Below are positions 10,756 to 20,922 of a stretch of DNA of 64,000 bases, piece by piece; the first letter of the stretch is position 1; every line of letters begins with the position of its first letter. The position numbers were made by a program, and so were the translations under genes. The notes beneath the pieces were generated by a model. It ran no database searches and was not told where the DNA came from. It saw only the letters and a program-made list of their open reading frames with translations. Origin of the DNA: Alphaproteobacteria bacterium (GTDB lineage: Bacteria > Pseudomonadota > Alphaproteobacteria > Rhizobiales > Rhizobiaceae); the NCBI GenBank assembly GCA_024742485.1, contig JANSYK010000001.1:1178001-1242000 (forward strand). Reading direction: 5' to 3'.

Positions 10756-11475
10756 ATGAACATTCGACTCAGACAAGACACCATCGTGCGCAGCCTTCGT
10801 CGCAACAGGACTTCGACAATCGCCGCGCTCTCGGAGGAAGTTGGCGCATCCAGGCGCACCGTGTTGAGAGACATCGGCGCGTTGCGCGACCAAGGCTTTG
10901 TCATTCACTCTGAACCTGGTCTCGGTGGGGGACTGCAGCTTGATCCACAATCGGTTCAGACCGCACCACGTCTCTCGGTCACCGAGGTATTTGCGCTTCT
11001 GATCAGCGTGGCCTCCATGCGGGCCGCCGGATATTTGCCCTTTTCAAGTCTTGCGGATGCCGGACTTGCAAAAATTGAGAAGGCCCTGCCGTCAGACAAG
11101 GTTCGAGATTTGCGGCTTTTTCTGGATTGCCTGTATGTTGGAGAGCTCGCTCCCCAGGTCGACATATCCAATATGCGAACGATGGACCCTGCCTTGCTTC
11201 CCGCATTTGAAACGGCATTTCTTCAGCGTTTGTACTTGCGATTTCAATACCGCGACGCAACAGGAGCAAAGAGCCGCCGATTTGTCGAACCCCAAGCGAT
11301 GCTGATCTTGCCCCCCCTTTGGTATTTGGTGGCCTGGGATCCCGCGCGAGAAGACTTCCGGCATTTTCGCATGGACAGGATCAGCCAACCGCAAAGCGTT
11401 GAAGGAAAGAAATTTCGACAACGAAATGTTGTTTTCAAGAACAGCGTGCGGCCCGTAAATCAGATCCCGCGCTGA
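10756..11475 (+). CDS. HTH/WYL-domain transcriptional regulator (YafY family)
   Basis: N-terminal HTH (RQDTIVRSLRRNRTSTIAALSEEVGASRRTVLRDIGALRDQGFVIHSEPGLGGG) and WYL-like LPPLWYLVAWDPAREDFRHFRMDRI. Confidence 0.82.
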   Translation: MNIRLRQDTIVRSLRRNRTSTIAALSEEVGASRRTVLRDIGALRDQGFVIHSEPGLGGGLQLDPQSVQTAPRLSVTEVFALLISVASMRAAGYLPFSSLADAGLAKIEKALPSDKVRDLRLFLDCLYVGELAPQVDISNMRTMDPALLPAFETAFLQRLYLRFQYRDATGAKSRRFVEPQAMLILPPLWYLVAWDPAREDFRHFRMDRISQPQSVEGKKFRQRNVVFKNSVRPVNQIPR

Positions 11476-11674
11476 AATTCCTGCACAGGAGTTGCGACAT
11501 GCTCCATTTCTCCCGGCCTCGTGACTGTGACCGCAGGAACGACTGACTTCATGCCAGCACCCACGATCCCAACGACAGCGGCACAACAAATCAGTCAATC
11601 GGACTTAAAGCGGTCAGTCGAACCCATGTCCCGGGACATGGTGTCCGGGTGCAATGCCCGGTATCGAGTCGTAC

Positions 11675-12553
11675 TCAATCACCAATCGGTTTCGGCCCTG
11701 TGTCGCCGCTGAGCGGGGTGAGAGACGTTCTGACACGGCGCAGATACTCTTTGACTTTTGCCGGCCTTTTCCGGGCGGTTCCGGCGGCCAGGACGTCGAT
11801 GATCGCAATGAAGACGAGACGGGACGCCGTGGGCTTGTAGATGTCCTGGTCTTCGGGAATATCGATTTCGATTGAGACATCGGTCGCTGCGGCAAGGGGT
11901 GAACCGGTTTTTGTCAGGCTGATGGTTTCGGCTCCGTACTGGCGAGCAATCGCCACACTGTCCAGGAGTTCGGTCGGCTGCCCGCTGGCCGATATCGCAA
12001 AGACGAGATCACCCTGTTCGAAAGTCGAGGCCACCATGCGCTGCAGGTATCCGTCAGCATGAGCTTCGGCCGGAATGCCAAGCCGGAAAAACCGGAAGGC
12101 GCCTTCGCGTGCGACATTGGCCGAACCGCCGCCAACCCCGACAAAGAGGATGCGGTTGGCGTTGTCCAGAACCTTGATCGCCTTTTCGATAGACCCACTA
12201 TCCAATTGCGAACGGGCCAAACTCAGAGAATCGAGCAATGCGCTGAACACCTGCCCGACCACCTGGTTCGCCTCAGACGTCTCACTGGACGCATCCCCCA
12301 TATATTGCAGGCTGACGGCAACGTTCTGTGCCAGACGGATCTTGAAGTCCCGAAAACCCTCGCACCCCAATGTCACGCAAAACCGGTTGACCGTGGCGAC
12401 GGACACATCCGCACCCTCGGCAATCTCGGCCTGCCGCAGAAAGGCAATGTTCTCAAGATTTGCCAGGACGAAATCGGCAACGCGTTGCTCGCGCTTGGGA
12501 AAGCTGCCGTTCAGCCTGTGCAGCTGGGAAATGATGTCGATGACAGCGGCCAT
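11675..12553 (-). CDS. RpiR/MurR family transcriptional regulator (HTH + SIS)
   Basis: RVADFVLANLENIAFLRQAEIAEGADVSVATVNRFCVTLGCEGFRDFKIRLAQ plus SIS domain ILFVGVGGGSANVA, DLVFAISASGQPTELLDSV. Confidence 0.9.
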   Translation of the reverse strand: MAAVIDIISQLHRLNGSFPKREQRVADFVLANLENIAFLRQAEIAEGADVSVATVNRFCVTLGCEGFRDFKIRLAQNVAVSLQYMGDASSETSEANQVVGQVFSALLDSLSLARSQLDSGSIEKAIKVLDNANRILFVGVGGGSANVAREGAFRFFRLGIPAEAHADGYLQRMVASTFEQGDLVFAISASGQPTELLDSVAIARQYGAETISLTKTGSPLAAATDVSIEIDIPEDQDIYKPTASRLVFIAIIDVLAAGTARKRPAKVKEYLRRVRTSLTPLSGDTGPKPIGD

Positions 12554-12562
12554 GGTTACGGT

Positions 12563-12961
12563 TTACACCGGTTTGTAGGCGATGACATCCATTTCAACTT
12601 TTGCATCCACCATCAAATCGGACTGCACGGTCGAGCGTGCCGGAGGGTGTGCTGTAAAATATTTGGCGAAGACGGCGTTGAAGGATGTGAAATCGCGTGG
12701 GTCGTCGAGCCAGCAATTGACCTTGATGACATGCTCAAGCCCGCAATCCGCGCTTGCCAGAACGGCGATCAGATTCTGCATGACCTGTTCGGTCTGCGCG
12801 ACGATCCCACCCGTGACAATCTCGCCATCCAGTGCAGGGACCTGCCCTGATGCATAGACAAAATCACCGGCGCGCACAGCCTTGGCAAACGGGCGCGGTG
12901 TCCCTCCAGCGGCAAGATCTGCGGTCTCGAAACGCGTGATACCCGGGGTTTCAATAGCCAT
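12563..12961 (-). CDS. RidA family protein
   Basis: RPFAKAVRAGDFVYASGQVPALDGEIVTGGIVAQTEQVMQNL...PARSTVQSDLMVDAKVEMDVIAY. Confidence 0.9.
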   Translation of the reverse strand: MAIETPGITRFETADLAAGGTPRPFAKAVRAGDFVYASGQVPALDGEIVTGGIVAQTEQVMQNLIAVLASADCGLEHVIKVNCWLDDPRDFTSFNAVFAKYFTAHPPARSTVQSDLMVDAKVEMDVIAYKPV

Positions 12962-12982
12962 GAGCCTCTCCTTGAATGAAAT

Positions 12983-13057
12983 TTTCTTACATTTTTTAGG
13001 GATCTTGGCACCAAATTACAAATGTATATTGACGTTAATGGACTAAAATGTAAGAAA
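12983..13057. promoter_or_regulatory. 13-bp perfect inverted repeat TTTCTTACATTTT ... AAAATGTAAGAAA in divergent ridA/ABC promoter region (candidate RpiR operator)
   Basis: Arms 12983-12995 and 13045-13057 read directly; located between divergent starts at 12961 (-) and 13114 (+). Confidence 0.6.
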
Positions 13058-13113
13058 CTTTCAAAAATGATCGTCAATCACGACGTCATTCTCGTGGTAC
13101 AGGAGGTGAAACC

Positions 13114-14655
13114 ATGAATTTGAAAACCTGGTCGAAATCAGCCGTAGCCGGCTTGGCGCTGATGGCGTTGAGCGGCACCGCCTGGGCTGACGGGATGATG
13201 CGCTATGCCACCGTGGGCGAGCCGCCAAGCCTGGATCAGCATGTGGTGACCTCGGATCTGGCGACCACGATCGCGCACCATATGTTTGAAGGCCTTTACA
13301 CCTTCAACGCAGCAAATGCGCCTGTCGGGTTGCTGGCAGCCGGCGAAACAATCTCGGACGATGGCAAGACGATCACGATCTCCCTGCGTGAAGGCGTCAA
13401 GTTCCACAACGGACAGGACATGACGTCTGCTGACGTTGTCGCCTCGCTCAATCGTTGGGGCGAACATGGCTCGCGCGGCGGTCTGCTGTTCGGCAATGTC
13501 GCCGGCGTTGAGGCAACCGGCGATCACGAGGTCACGATTACCCTGAACGAGCCCTTCGGGCCCTGGAAGAACCTGATGGCCTTCATCAATGGCGGCCCGG
13601 CAATCTATCCGGCTTCCGTGATGGAAGCAGCGGGCAAGGAACCGATTGCACCGGAAAATTACATTGGCACCGGTCCCTACAAATTCAGTGAGTGGCAACC
13701 GAACCGCCACGTGGAGTTGGTGCGTTTCGAAGACTATGCCTCTCCTGATGGCGCGGCCGACGGCTATGCCGGAGAACGCAAGGCCGAGTTTGATACATTG
13801 CGGTTTATTCCGGTGCCGGACGTTGGCACGCGGGTCTCCGGCCTGAAAGCGGGCGACTATGACTACGCCGAGAGTATCCCGGGCGACCTTTATGCCGATC
13901 TGGATGCCGACAATGGCGTGACCACCATACTCAATGGCGGCCCAATCTTCGGTCTGGTCTTCATGAATTCCAAGGATGGCCCGCTGCAGGACAACTTTGC
14001 ACTGCGCCGCGCGATCCAGACGGCAATCGACAAAACGCCGGCACTTCAGGTCGCGATTGGTCCTGAGGGACTGTGGCGTGCAAACGGGTCGTTCCTGCCC
14101 GAGGGCAATATCTGGCACACCGACAGCGGTGCCGAAAACTTCTCGATGGGCAATGCGGAAAAGGCCAAGTCGATGGCGAAGGAGGCCGGGTACGACGGAG
14201 AACCGATCAAATTCATGGTCTCGACGAACTATCCGTTCCACTACGACAAGGCCATTGTTTACACCAAGCAGTTGGCACAGGCCGGATTCAACATCGACCT
14301 TCAGGTCTATGATTGGGCGACGCTGATCGAAAAACGCGCGCAACCCGATCAGTGGGACCTGTTCTTCACCCATCATGGTTTCGTGCCCGATCCGATCCTG
14401 ATCTCGGTGATGAATGACAACTATCCCGGCTGGTGGACGACCGATGAAAAGGCTGCGTTGAAAGCCAAGTTCACTGCCAGTTCCGACCCGGCCGAACGGC
14501 AGGCGATCTGGTCAGAAATCCAGGCCCTGATCTATGAGCAGGTGCCGACCATGAAAACCGGTGATGTCTACACCTACAACATCGCATCCCCCGATCTGAA
14601 GGGTCTGGGCGAGGCCACGCTGATCTGGCCGCACTTCTGGAACGTGTCGAAGTAA
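13114..14655 (+). CDS. Peptide/nickel-family ABC transporter substrate-binding protein
   Basis: SBP_bac_5 family: LRYATVGEPPSLDQHVVTSDLATTIAHHMFEGLYTF; ...GTGPYKFSEWQPNRHVELVRFEDY; signal peptide. Confidence 0.92.
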   Translation: MNLKTWSKSAVAGLALMALSGTAWADGMMRYATVGEPPSLDQHVVTSDLATTIAHHMFEGLYTFNAANAPVGLLAAGETISDDGKTITISLREGVKFHNGQDMTSADVVASLNRWGEHGSRGGLLFGNVAGVEATGDHEVTITLNEPFGPWKNLMAFINGGPAIYPASVMEAAGKEPIAPENYIGTGPYKFSEWQPNRHVELVRFEDYASPDGAADGYAGERKAEFDTLRFIPVPDVGTRVSGLKAGDYDYAESIPGDLYADLDADNGVTTILNGGPIFGLVFMNSKDGPLQDNFALRRAIQTAIDKTPALQVAIGPEGLWRANGSFLPEGNIWHTDSGAENFSMGNAEKAKSMAKEAGYDGEPIKFMVSTNYPFHYDKAIVYTKQLAQAGFNIDLQVYDWATLIEKRAQPDQWDLFFTHHGFVPDPILISVMNDNYPGWWTTDEKAALKAKFTASSDPAERQAIWSEIQALIYEQVPTMKTGDVYTYNIASPDLKGLGEATLIWPHFWNVSK

Positions 14656-14667
14656 CGGCTCCTCCCG

Positions 14668-14695
14668 GCCCTTGCCGCCATCGGGCGGCAGGGGC
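14668..14695 (+). terminator. Stem-loop after substrate-binding protein gene (attenuator / mRNA-stability hairpin)
   Basis: gcccttgccgcc-atcg-ggcggcaggggc, 12-bp stem with one G-U, between SBP stop and permease start. Confidence 0.6.
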
Positions 14696-14725
14696 AAACT
14701 ATTCCGAAAATGCTAAGGCAGACTG

Positions 14726-15673
14726 ATGCTGGTCTATACAATCAAGCGTTTGCTGGCGCTGATCCCTACCCTGCTGGCTGCTTCGATCCTGGTCTTTCTG
14801 TTCATCCACCTGATCCCGGGCGATCCGGCGGCGATCCTTCTGGGAGACACGGCAACACCCGAAGAGGTTGCGGCGTTGACCCGCGAGATGGGTTTGGACG
14901 AGCCGATCTGGAAGCAATATCTACTGTGGCTCGGCAATGTGCTGCAGGGCGATCTGGGCACTTCCGTGTTCTTTCGCGAGCCGGTTCTCAAGGTCATCGG
15001 CAGCGGCGCTGAAACCTCGATCCTGTTGGCAACCATGACGATGGTCTGGATTGTTCTTTTCGGCATTCCCATTGGTATCGTGTCGGCCACCAAGCATGGA
15101 ACCTGGGTCGATCAGGTCACCTCCGGCGGAGCGATGCTGTTTGCCTCGATCCCGACCTTCTGGCTGGGCCTTTATCTGATCCTGATCTTTGCAGTGGGTC
15201 TGGGCTGGTTTCCAAGTTCGGGCTTTCCGTCCGTCAGCGATGACGGGGGATGGACAAATCTGCGCTATCTCATCCTGCCCAGCCTGACGCTTGCGGCCCC
15301 AAACGCGGCGCTGATTATCCGCCTGGTGCGGGCATCGATGCTTGACGTGGCGCGCGAGGACCATGTGCGGACCGCACGCGCCAAGGGCCTGCACCCGGCG
15401 AAAGTCGCAATCAAGCATATCTTTCGCAATGCGTTGATCGCCGTTGCCGCTGCCTTTGGTTTCACCTTCGCGGCCCTTGTATCCGAAGCCGTTGTCACAG
15501 AAACCGTCTTCTCGCTGCCGGGCATCGGCCGGCTGGTTGTTCAGTCGATCCTGCGCCGCGACTATCCGGTCATTCAAGGCGTCATACTGGTGATTGTGGT
15601 GCTTTACATGGTCATCAATCTTTTGGTCGATCTGGCCTATGCCCGCCTTGATCCAAGGGTGTCGTTGAAATGA
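14726..15673 (+). CDS. Peptide ABC transporter permease (DppB-like)
   Basis: MLVYTIKRLLALIPTLLAASILVFLFIHLIPGDPAAILLGD; DppB family. Confidence 0.92.
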   Translation: MLVYTIKRLLALIPTLLAASILVFLFIHLIPGDPAAILLGDTATPEEVAALTREMGLDEPIWKQYLLWLGNVLQGDLGTSVFFREPVLKVIGSGAETSILLATMTMVWIVLFGIPIGIVSATKHGTWVDQVTSGGAMLFASIPTFWLGLYLILIFAVGLGWFPSSGFPSVSDDGGWTNLRYLILPSLTLAAPNAALIIRLVRASMLDVAREDHVRTARAKGLHPAKVAIKHIFRNALIAVAAAFGFTFAALVSEAVVTETVFSLPGIGRLVVQSILRRDYPVIQGVILVIVVLYMVINLLVDLAYARLDPRVSLK

Positions 15674-16521
15674 CCTTTATCGCTTCTTTTCTATCGATGT
15701 TCAGGGGTCGCAAGCTGGCCATTGTCGGATTGATCTGGCTGTGCATTGTTGCCTTCGCCGCGATCGCCGCACCGTTGCTGGCACCTTTCGATCCGCTGGA
15801 GATCGATCCCGTGGCCCGGCTCTCCGAACCCGGAATGCCCTACCTGTTCGGCACCGATCACTTTGGACGGGATTCGTTTTCCCGGGCGATCTATGGCGCA
15901 CGGATGGCCGTGATCATTGGTCTCGGAAGCGTTGTCGTCGCACTTATCACCGGCGGGCTGATCGGAATGCTCTCGGCCTATTTCACGCGCCTCGGCCATG
16001 TCCTGATGCGCGGGGTGGATGTCTTGATGGCCTTCCCTGCCCTGTTGCTGGCATTGGTTCTGATGACGCTGCTGGAACGTTCTGTCACCAACACGATCAT
16101 CGTGATCGGCGTTGTCTATGCGACGACAACCGCTCGCATCCTGTTTGGCATGACACTCAAGCTCAAAGGCGAGGTCTTCGTCGATGCCGCAATCTGTTCT
16201 GGTGCCGGCCATGGGTCGGTCCTGTTCAGGCACATTCTGCCCAACCTGATTTCACCCCTGCTGGTGCAGGCGAGCTTCATCTTTGCCTTCGCCCAACTGC
16301 AAGCTGCCGCACTTGATTTCCTCGGCCTTGGCCTGCCCCCTGAAGTGGCAAGCTGGGGCAACATGCTGAGCGAGGAGCGCATCTATGTCACGCGCGCGCC
16401 ATGGCTGCTGATCTTCCCGGGTGCCCTGATCATCCTTTCCGTTTTTTCCATGAACCTCGTGGGCGACGCGATGCGCGACAGCATCGACCCACGGTTCAAA
16501 GACGATATTGCGGGGGTTTGA
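15670..16521 (+). CDS. Peptide ABC transporter permease (DppC-like)
   Basis: YLFGTDHFGRDSFSRAIYGARMAVIIGLGSVVVALI; ATGA overlap with the upstream permease. Confidence 0.92.
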   Translation: MTFIASFLSMFRGRKLAIVGLIWLCIVAFAAIAAPLLAPFDPLEIDPVARLSEPGMPYLFGTDHFGRDSFSRAIYGARMAVIIGLGSVVVALITGGLIGMLSAYFTRLGHVLMRGVDVLMAFPALLLALVLMTLLERSVTNTIIVIGVVYATTTARILFGMTLKLKGEVFVDAAICSGAGHGSVLFRHILPNLISPLLVQASFIFAFAQLQAAALDFLGLGLPPEVASWGNMLSEERIYVTRAPWLLIFPGALIILSVFSMNLVGDAMRDSIDPRFKDDIAGV

Positions 16522-16524
16522 TCG

Positions 16525-17499
16525 ATGGCTCTACTGGAAGTGAGCAACCTGGAAATAGCAGTGGCCACCGGAGGCCAGCTATTGCCTGTGGTGCGGGGTG
16601 TGTCTTTTGAAGTCAAGGCAAATGAAACCTTTGGAATCGTTGGCGAAAGCGGATGCGGAAAGAGTCTGACATCCCTGGCGATCATGGGGCTGCTGGAAGG
16701 AAGCCAGGTACGCATCACCGGCGGCTCGATCCACTTTGACGGACGCGAACTGACGGCATTGAGCGCCGAGGACCGCCGCGCGATCATGGGTGCGCAAATG
16801 GCAATGATCTTCCAGGAACCGATGACCTCCCTCAACCCGGTTTACAGGATCGGCGACCAGATCGTTGAAACGCTGCGCCAACATCGCGACATGTCCAGGC
16901 GGCAGGCCCGCGATCGTGCAGTTGAATTGCTGGATCTTGTTCGCATTCCGGAGCCTGGCCGTAGAATCGACAGTTTTCCGCACCAGATGTCGGGCGGACA
17001 GCGCCAACGGGTGATGATCGCGATGGCAATGGCCTGCGATCCGAAACTGCTGATCGCCGATGAACCGACAACCGCGCTGGACGTGACAGTCCAAAAGGAA
17101 GTGCTCGACCTGATGGCTGATCTGCAAAGCCGCATGGGCACGGCAATCGTCCTGATTTCTCACGACCTCGGCGTGATTGCCGAGACCTGCGACAAGGTTG
17201 CGGTCATGTATCGCGGCAAGATCGCGGAGTCGGCTGCTACCGGCGAACTGTTTTCCAACATGTGCCATCCCTACACACGCGGGCTTTTGAATTCGATCCC
17301 GGTTGTGGACCGAGACGTCGAATGGCTGGAGGCAATTCCTGGCCGCGTGCCGACCATCGACGAGGTGTTGTCCGGTTGCGCCTTTCATCCCCGTTGTGCC
17401 ATGGCCGAGGCCCGCTGCGAAAGCGAAGACCCGGACAAGCGGGACGTGGCCACGGGGCACACGATCCGTTGTCATTTCGCAGAGGTGGGATCGGCATGA
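16525..17499 (+). CDS. Peptide ABC transporter ATP-binding protein (DppD-like)
   Basis: [52 protein letters not shown]-terminal oligopeptide-ABC extension. Confidence 0.93.
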   Translation: MALLEVSNLEIAVATGGQLLPVVRGVSFEVKANETFGIVGESGCGKSLTSLAIMGLLEGSQVRITGGSIHFDGRELTALSAEDRRAIMGAQMAMIFQEPMTSLNPVYRIGDQIVETLRQHRDMSRRQARDRAVELLDLVRIPEPGRRIDSFPHQMSGGQRQRVMIAMAMACDPKLLIADEPTTALDVTVQKEVLDLMADLQSRMGTAIVLISHDLGVIAETCDKVAVMYRGKIAESAATGELFSNMCHPYTRGLLNSIPVVDRDVEWLEAIPGRVPTIDEVLSGCAFHPRCAMAEARCESEDPDKRDVATGHTIRCHFAEVGSA

Positions 17500-18302
17500 C
17501 CAGCACTCCTCTCTTGCGGGTCACGGACTTGCACACCCATTTTCAGACCGGTGGCGGATTGTTCGCAAAAAGAAGCTGGCTAAAGGCCGTCAACGGAATT
17601 TCCTTCGAAATTCGCCAGGGTGAAGTTCTCAGCCTCGTCGGCGAAAGCGGTTGCGGCAAGTCCACCGTTGGCCGCACACTGACTCAGCTCGAACCTTCGA
17701 CCAGCGGCCAGGCACTGTTCAACGGCGCGGACATTCTGAAGATGAACCCCGCTGAATTTCGTCCCCTGCGGCGCGATATTCAGATGATCTTCCAGGATCC
17801 ATTCGCTTCGCTGAACCCGAGGCTGTCGATTGAGCAAACCCTGACAGAACCATTGTTCATCCATGGTCTGGCTGCCTCCAGGGCTCAGGCGCGCGAACAG
17901 ATTGCCGAGACGCTGGAGCGTGTCGGCATGGACCCGAGGGTCATGCAACGCCATCCACATGAGTTTTCCGGCGGTCAGCGCCAACGGATCGGAATCGCCC
18001 GTGTCATGATCCTGAAACCAAAGCTGGTGATCGCGGATGAAGCGGTCTCGGCACTTGATGTCTCGATCCAGGCACAAGTCTTGAACCTGATCAAGAAACT
18101 GCAACGCGACAGCGGCATTTCCATGCTGTTCATCAGCCACGATCTGGGCGTCGTGCGCCATATCAGTGACCGTGTGGCTGTCATGTATCGGGGACAGATC
18201 GTTGAGACCGGTGACAAGCGGCAGATTTTCGAGACCCCGCAACACGACTACACGAAAATGCTGCTGTCTTCGATCCCACGCATCTCGGAAAGGGTCGCCT
18301 GA
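17496..18302 (+). CDS. Peptide ABC transporter ATP-binding protein (DppF-like)
   Basis: [16 protein letters not shown]..., [51 protein letters not shown] overlap with DppD-like gene. Confidence 0.92.
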   Translation: MTSTPLLRVTDLHTHFQTGGGLFAKRSWLKAVNGISFEIRQGEVLSLVGESGCGKSTVGRTLTQLEPSTSGQALFNGADILKMNPAEFRPLRRDIQMIFQDPFASLNPRLSIEQTLTEPLFIHGLAASRAQAREQIAETLERVGMDPRVMQRHPHEFSGGQRQRIGIARVMILKPKLVIADEAVSALDVSIQAQVLNLIKKLQRDSGISMLFISHDLGVVRHISDRVAVMYRGQIVETGDKRQIFETPQHDYTKMLLSSIPRISERVA

Positions 18303-19780
18303 TGGAGCCCGTCAAACGCGTCTTCCTTGGTTCGATCGCAACCGAGACCAACACCTTTTCCCCGCTGCGCACCGATCTGCAGGATTTCAAGGACAGCTTT
18401 TATGCCCCCCCGGGTCAGCACCCCGAAACGCCGACACTGTGCAGTGCAATCTATCCTGTCGCTCGCGCTCGTGCAGCGCAATACGGATGGCAGCTGGTAG
18501 AAGGCACCGCCACATGGGCTGAGCCGGGCGGCATCGTGAACCAGCAAACCTGGGTATTTCTGCGCGATCAGTTGCTGAGCGAACTCAGAGCTGCAATGCC
18601 CGTCGACATCGTTCTGTTGGGTCTGCACGGTGCAATGGTTGCCCAGGACTGTCTGGACTGCGAAGGCGAGCTTCTGGCAGCGGTGAGATCGATAATCGGA
18701 CCCACAGCCATCATCGGCGCCACTTTCGACCCGCACAGCCACCTCTCGGCGCGTCGGGCCGAACATGCCGACGTGATGACCGTCTTCAAGGAGTTCCCCC
18801 ATACGGATTTTGTCGAGGTGGCCGAACAAGCCGTCGACCTCGTACAACAGGCTGCCAATGGTAGCATCGTGCCCGAGATCTCGACCTTCGACTGTCTGAT
18901 GATCGAGGTTCTGCCTACCAGCCGCGAGCCGATGCGTGGTTTTGTCGACCGGATCAAGACACTGGAAGGCAAGGACGACATCCTGTCGATATCGGTTATC
19001 CATGGCTTCATGGCCGGCGACGTGCCTGATCTCGGGTCAAGAATAGTCGTCATCACGGATGGTGAGCGCCGGAAAGGCGATGATCTGGCACGGAAACTGG
19101 GCATGGAGCTCTTCGACCTGCGAGGAACCACCCGGCCGGAATTTCTATGCCCGCAGGAGGCGCTCGACCGGGCGGCTGCAAGCCATCAAAAGACGGTCGT
19201 GGTTGCCGATGTCTGGGACAATCCCGGAGGTGGTGTGCCAGGAGACAGCACAATAATTCTGCGCGAATTGCTGGCGCGCAATGTTCAGAACGCGGCCCTA
19301 GCGTCGATCTGGGATCCCATCGCAGTGCGGACATGCATGTCAGCCGGTGTGGGCGCCCGGTTGCGTCTGCGGTTCGGGGCAAAGATGTCGGCAGACAGCG
19401 GCGCGCCTGTCGATGCTGATGTTACGGTCCGAAATGTCGTGCGCAATGCGGTTCAAAGCTTCGGTACCAGTGTGGTACCCCTGGGCGACAGCGTTTGGAT
19501 CGACATTGGCGGGATAGATGTGATCCTGAACACGGTTCGCAGTCAGGTTTTCAATCCCGACATCTTCTCCAACCTTGGCATCGACCCGGTCGCAAAAAGC
19601 CTTCTTGTCGTTAAATCCACCAATCATTTTCACGATGCTTTTTCACGCATCTCGGACGAAATTCTCTATGCTGCCGTCGACGGTCCGTACCCGAACGATC
19701 CCGCAGCGAACGAGTACAAGCATCTGACGCGCGCCATATGGCCCAGAGTGGAGGATCCCCATGGCTCTCACATTGAATGA
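18302..19780 (+). CDS. M81 family metallopeptidase (MlrC/microcystin LR degradation protein C-like)
   Basis: VFLGSIATETNTFSPLRTDLQDF, LHGAMVAQDCLDCEGELL, TFDPHSHLS, DVWDNPGGGVPGDST. Confidence 0.9.
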   Translation: MEPVKRVFLGSIATETNTFSPLRTDLQDFKDSFYAPPGQHPETPTLCSAIYPVARARAAQYGWQLVEGTATWAEPGGIVNQQTWVFLRDQLLSELRAAMPVDIVLLGLHGAMVAQDCLDCEGELLAAVRSIIGPTAIIGATFDPHSHLSARRAEHADVMTVFKEFPHTDFVEVAEQAVDLVQQAANGSIVPEISTFDCLMIEVLPTSREPMRGFVDRIKTLEGKDDILSISVIHGFMAGDVPDLGSRIVVITDGERRKGDDLARKLGMELFDLRGTTRPEFLCPQEALDRAAASHQKTVVVADVWDNPGGGVPGDSTIILRELLARNVQNAALASIWDPIAVRTCMSAGVGARLRLRFGAKMSADSGAPVDADVTVRNVVRNAVQSFGTSVVPLGDSVWIDIGGIDVILNTVRSQVFNPDIFSNLGIDPVAKSLLVVKSTNHFHDAFSRISDEILYAAVDGPYPNDPAANEYKHLTRAIWPRVEDPHGSHIE

Positions 19781-20822
19781 CATCGAAACACCGGCCTTCG
19801 TCGTCAATGAGGAACGGGTTCTGAGAAATATCTCGAAATTCCAGAACCATTGCGATGCTCGAGGGTTGAAGCTGCGCCCCCATATCAAGACTCACAAGAG
19901 CATCCGATTCGCCAAGGCGCAGATAGAGGCCGGTGCTGTCGGAATAAATTGCCAGAAGATCGGTGAAGCCGAAATCATGGCCGACGCCGGTCTGAACGAT
20001 ATCCTCATCACCTTCAACATTCTGGGAGCGCCAAAGCTCGCACGATTGCGCGCACTGGCCGAACGGGTCACGGTCCGGGTGGTGGCCGACAACCCCGTTG
20101 TCGTCAGCGGACTGTCAGACGCCTTTGCCAACGCTCCAAATCCGCTTGGAGTTCTTGTTGAATGCGACACGGGAGCCGCGCGTTGTGGTGTCCAAAGCCC
20201 GGCAGAAGCAATCGAACTGGCAGGGCTTATCCATCAAAGTCCGGGATTGGCTTTCGCTGGATTGCTGACCTATCCGGCCGTTGGCGGGCAAGCAGATGTT
20301 GTGACTTTCATGCGAGAAACCAGGGACGGATTATCCGCCAGTGACATTGCCTGTCCCACCATATCTTCCGGAGGGTCTCCCGACATGTGGCAGGCCGAAA
20401 CGGGCGGTGTCATCACCGAGTATCGTGCCGGCACCTATGTCTACAACGACCGATCACTGGTCGAGCGAGGCACATGCACATGGGACGATTGCGCGGGTCA
20501 CGTGCTGGCAACGGTGGTCAGTCGGCCCACAAGAACCCGCGCCGTCATCGATGCAGGCTCAAAGGCTCTGACTTCCGATTTGTTGGGTCTTGACGGCCAC
20601 GGACATGTCATTGGCCACTCCGGGTCAAGGATCGTTGGATTGAGCGAGGAGCATGGTGTCATGGAATTGCCTGAAGACAGCGCCCTCGCCATTGGTGATC
20701 GCATCCACATCGTGCCCAATCACGTCTGCGTTGTCGCAAATATGTTTGACCAGGCCTGGCTGCAAACAGCGGCAGGCGATATTGTGAGGCTGACGACCGA
20801 TGCAAGAGGACGCGTCACTTAG
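19761..20822 (+). CDS. DSD1/D-threonine aldolase-type PLP enzyme (fold III)
   Basis: DIETPAFVVNEERVLRNISKFQNHCDARGLKLRPHIKTHKS (PLP lysine region), C-terminal IVPNHVCVVANMFD metal motif. Confidence 0.88.
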   Translation: MALTLNDIETPAFVVNEERVLRNISKFQNHCDARGLKLRPHIKTHKSIRFAKAQIEAGAVGINCQKIGEAEIMADAGLNDILITFNILGAPKLARLRALAERVTVRVVADNPVVVSGLSDAFANAPNPLGVLVECDTGAARCGVQSPAEAIELAGLIHQSPGLAFAGLLTYPAVGGQADVVTFMRETRDGLSASDIACPTISSGGSPDMWQAETGGVITEYRAGTYVYNDRSLVERGTCTWDDCAGHVLATVVSRPTRTRAVIDAGSKALTSDLLGLDGHGHVIGHSGSRIVGLSEEHGVMELPEDSALAIGDRIHIVPNHVCVVANMFDQAWLQTAAGDIVRLTTDARGRVT

Positions 20823-20828
20823 AGCCGC

Positions 20829-20922
20829 TCAGGTTATAACAGAATCGGCAAAGCCTGATTGCATCAACGAAATCAACGGTCAAGCCCGTTGTCGCGTTTC
20901 TGACAAAACGTAAAACAGTCTG
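20829..20922. repeat. Copy 1 of ~94-bp intergenic repeat
   Basis: tcaggttataacagaatcggcaaagcctgattgcatcaac...tttctgacaaaacgtaaaacagtctg; about 80% identical by eye to 21182-21275. Confidence 0.8.

Noticed and set aside
13138-14376. 412-aa minus-strand ORF inside the peptide SBP gene
   Set aside because: Antisense to a well-supported SBP_bac_5 gene; composition typical of a codon-bias shadow frame.
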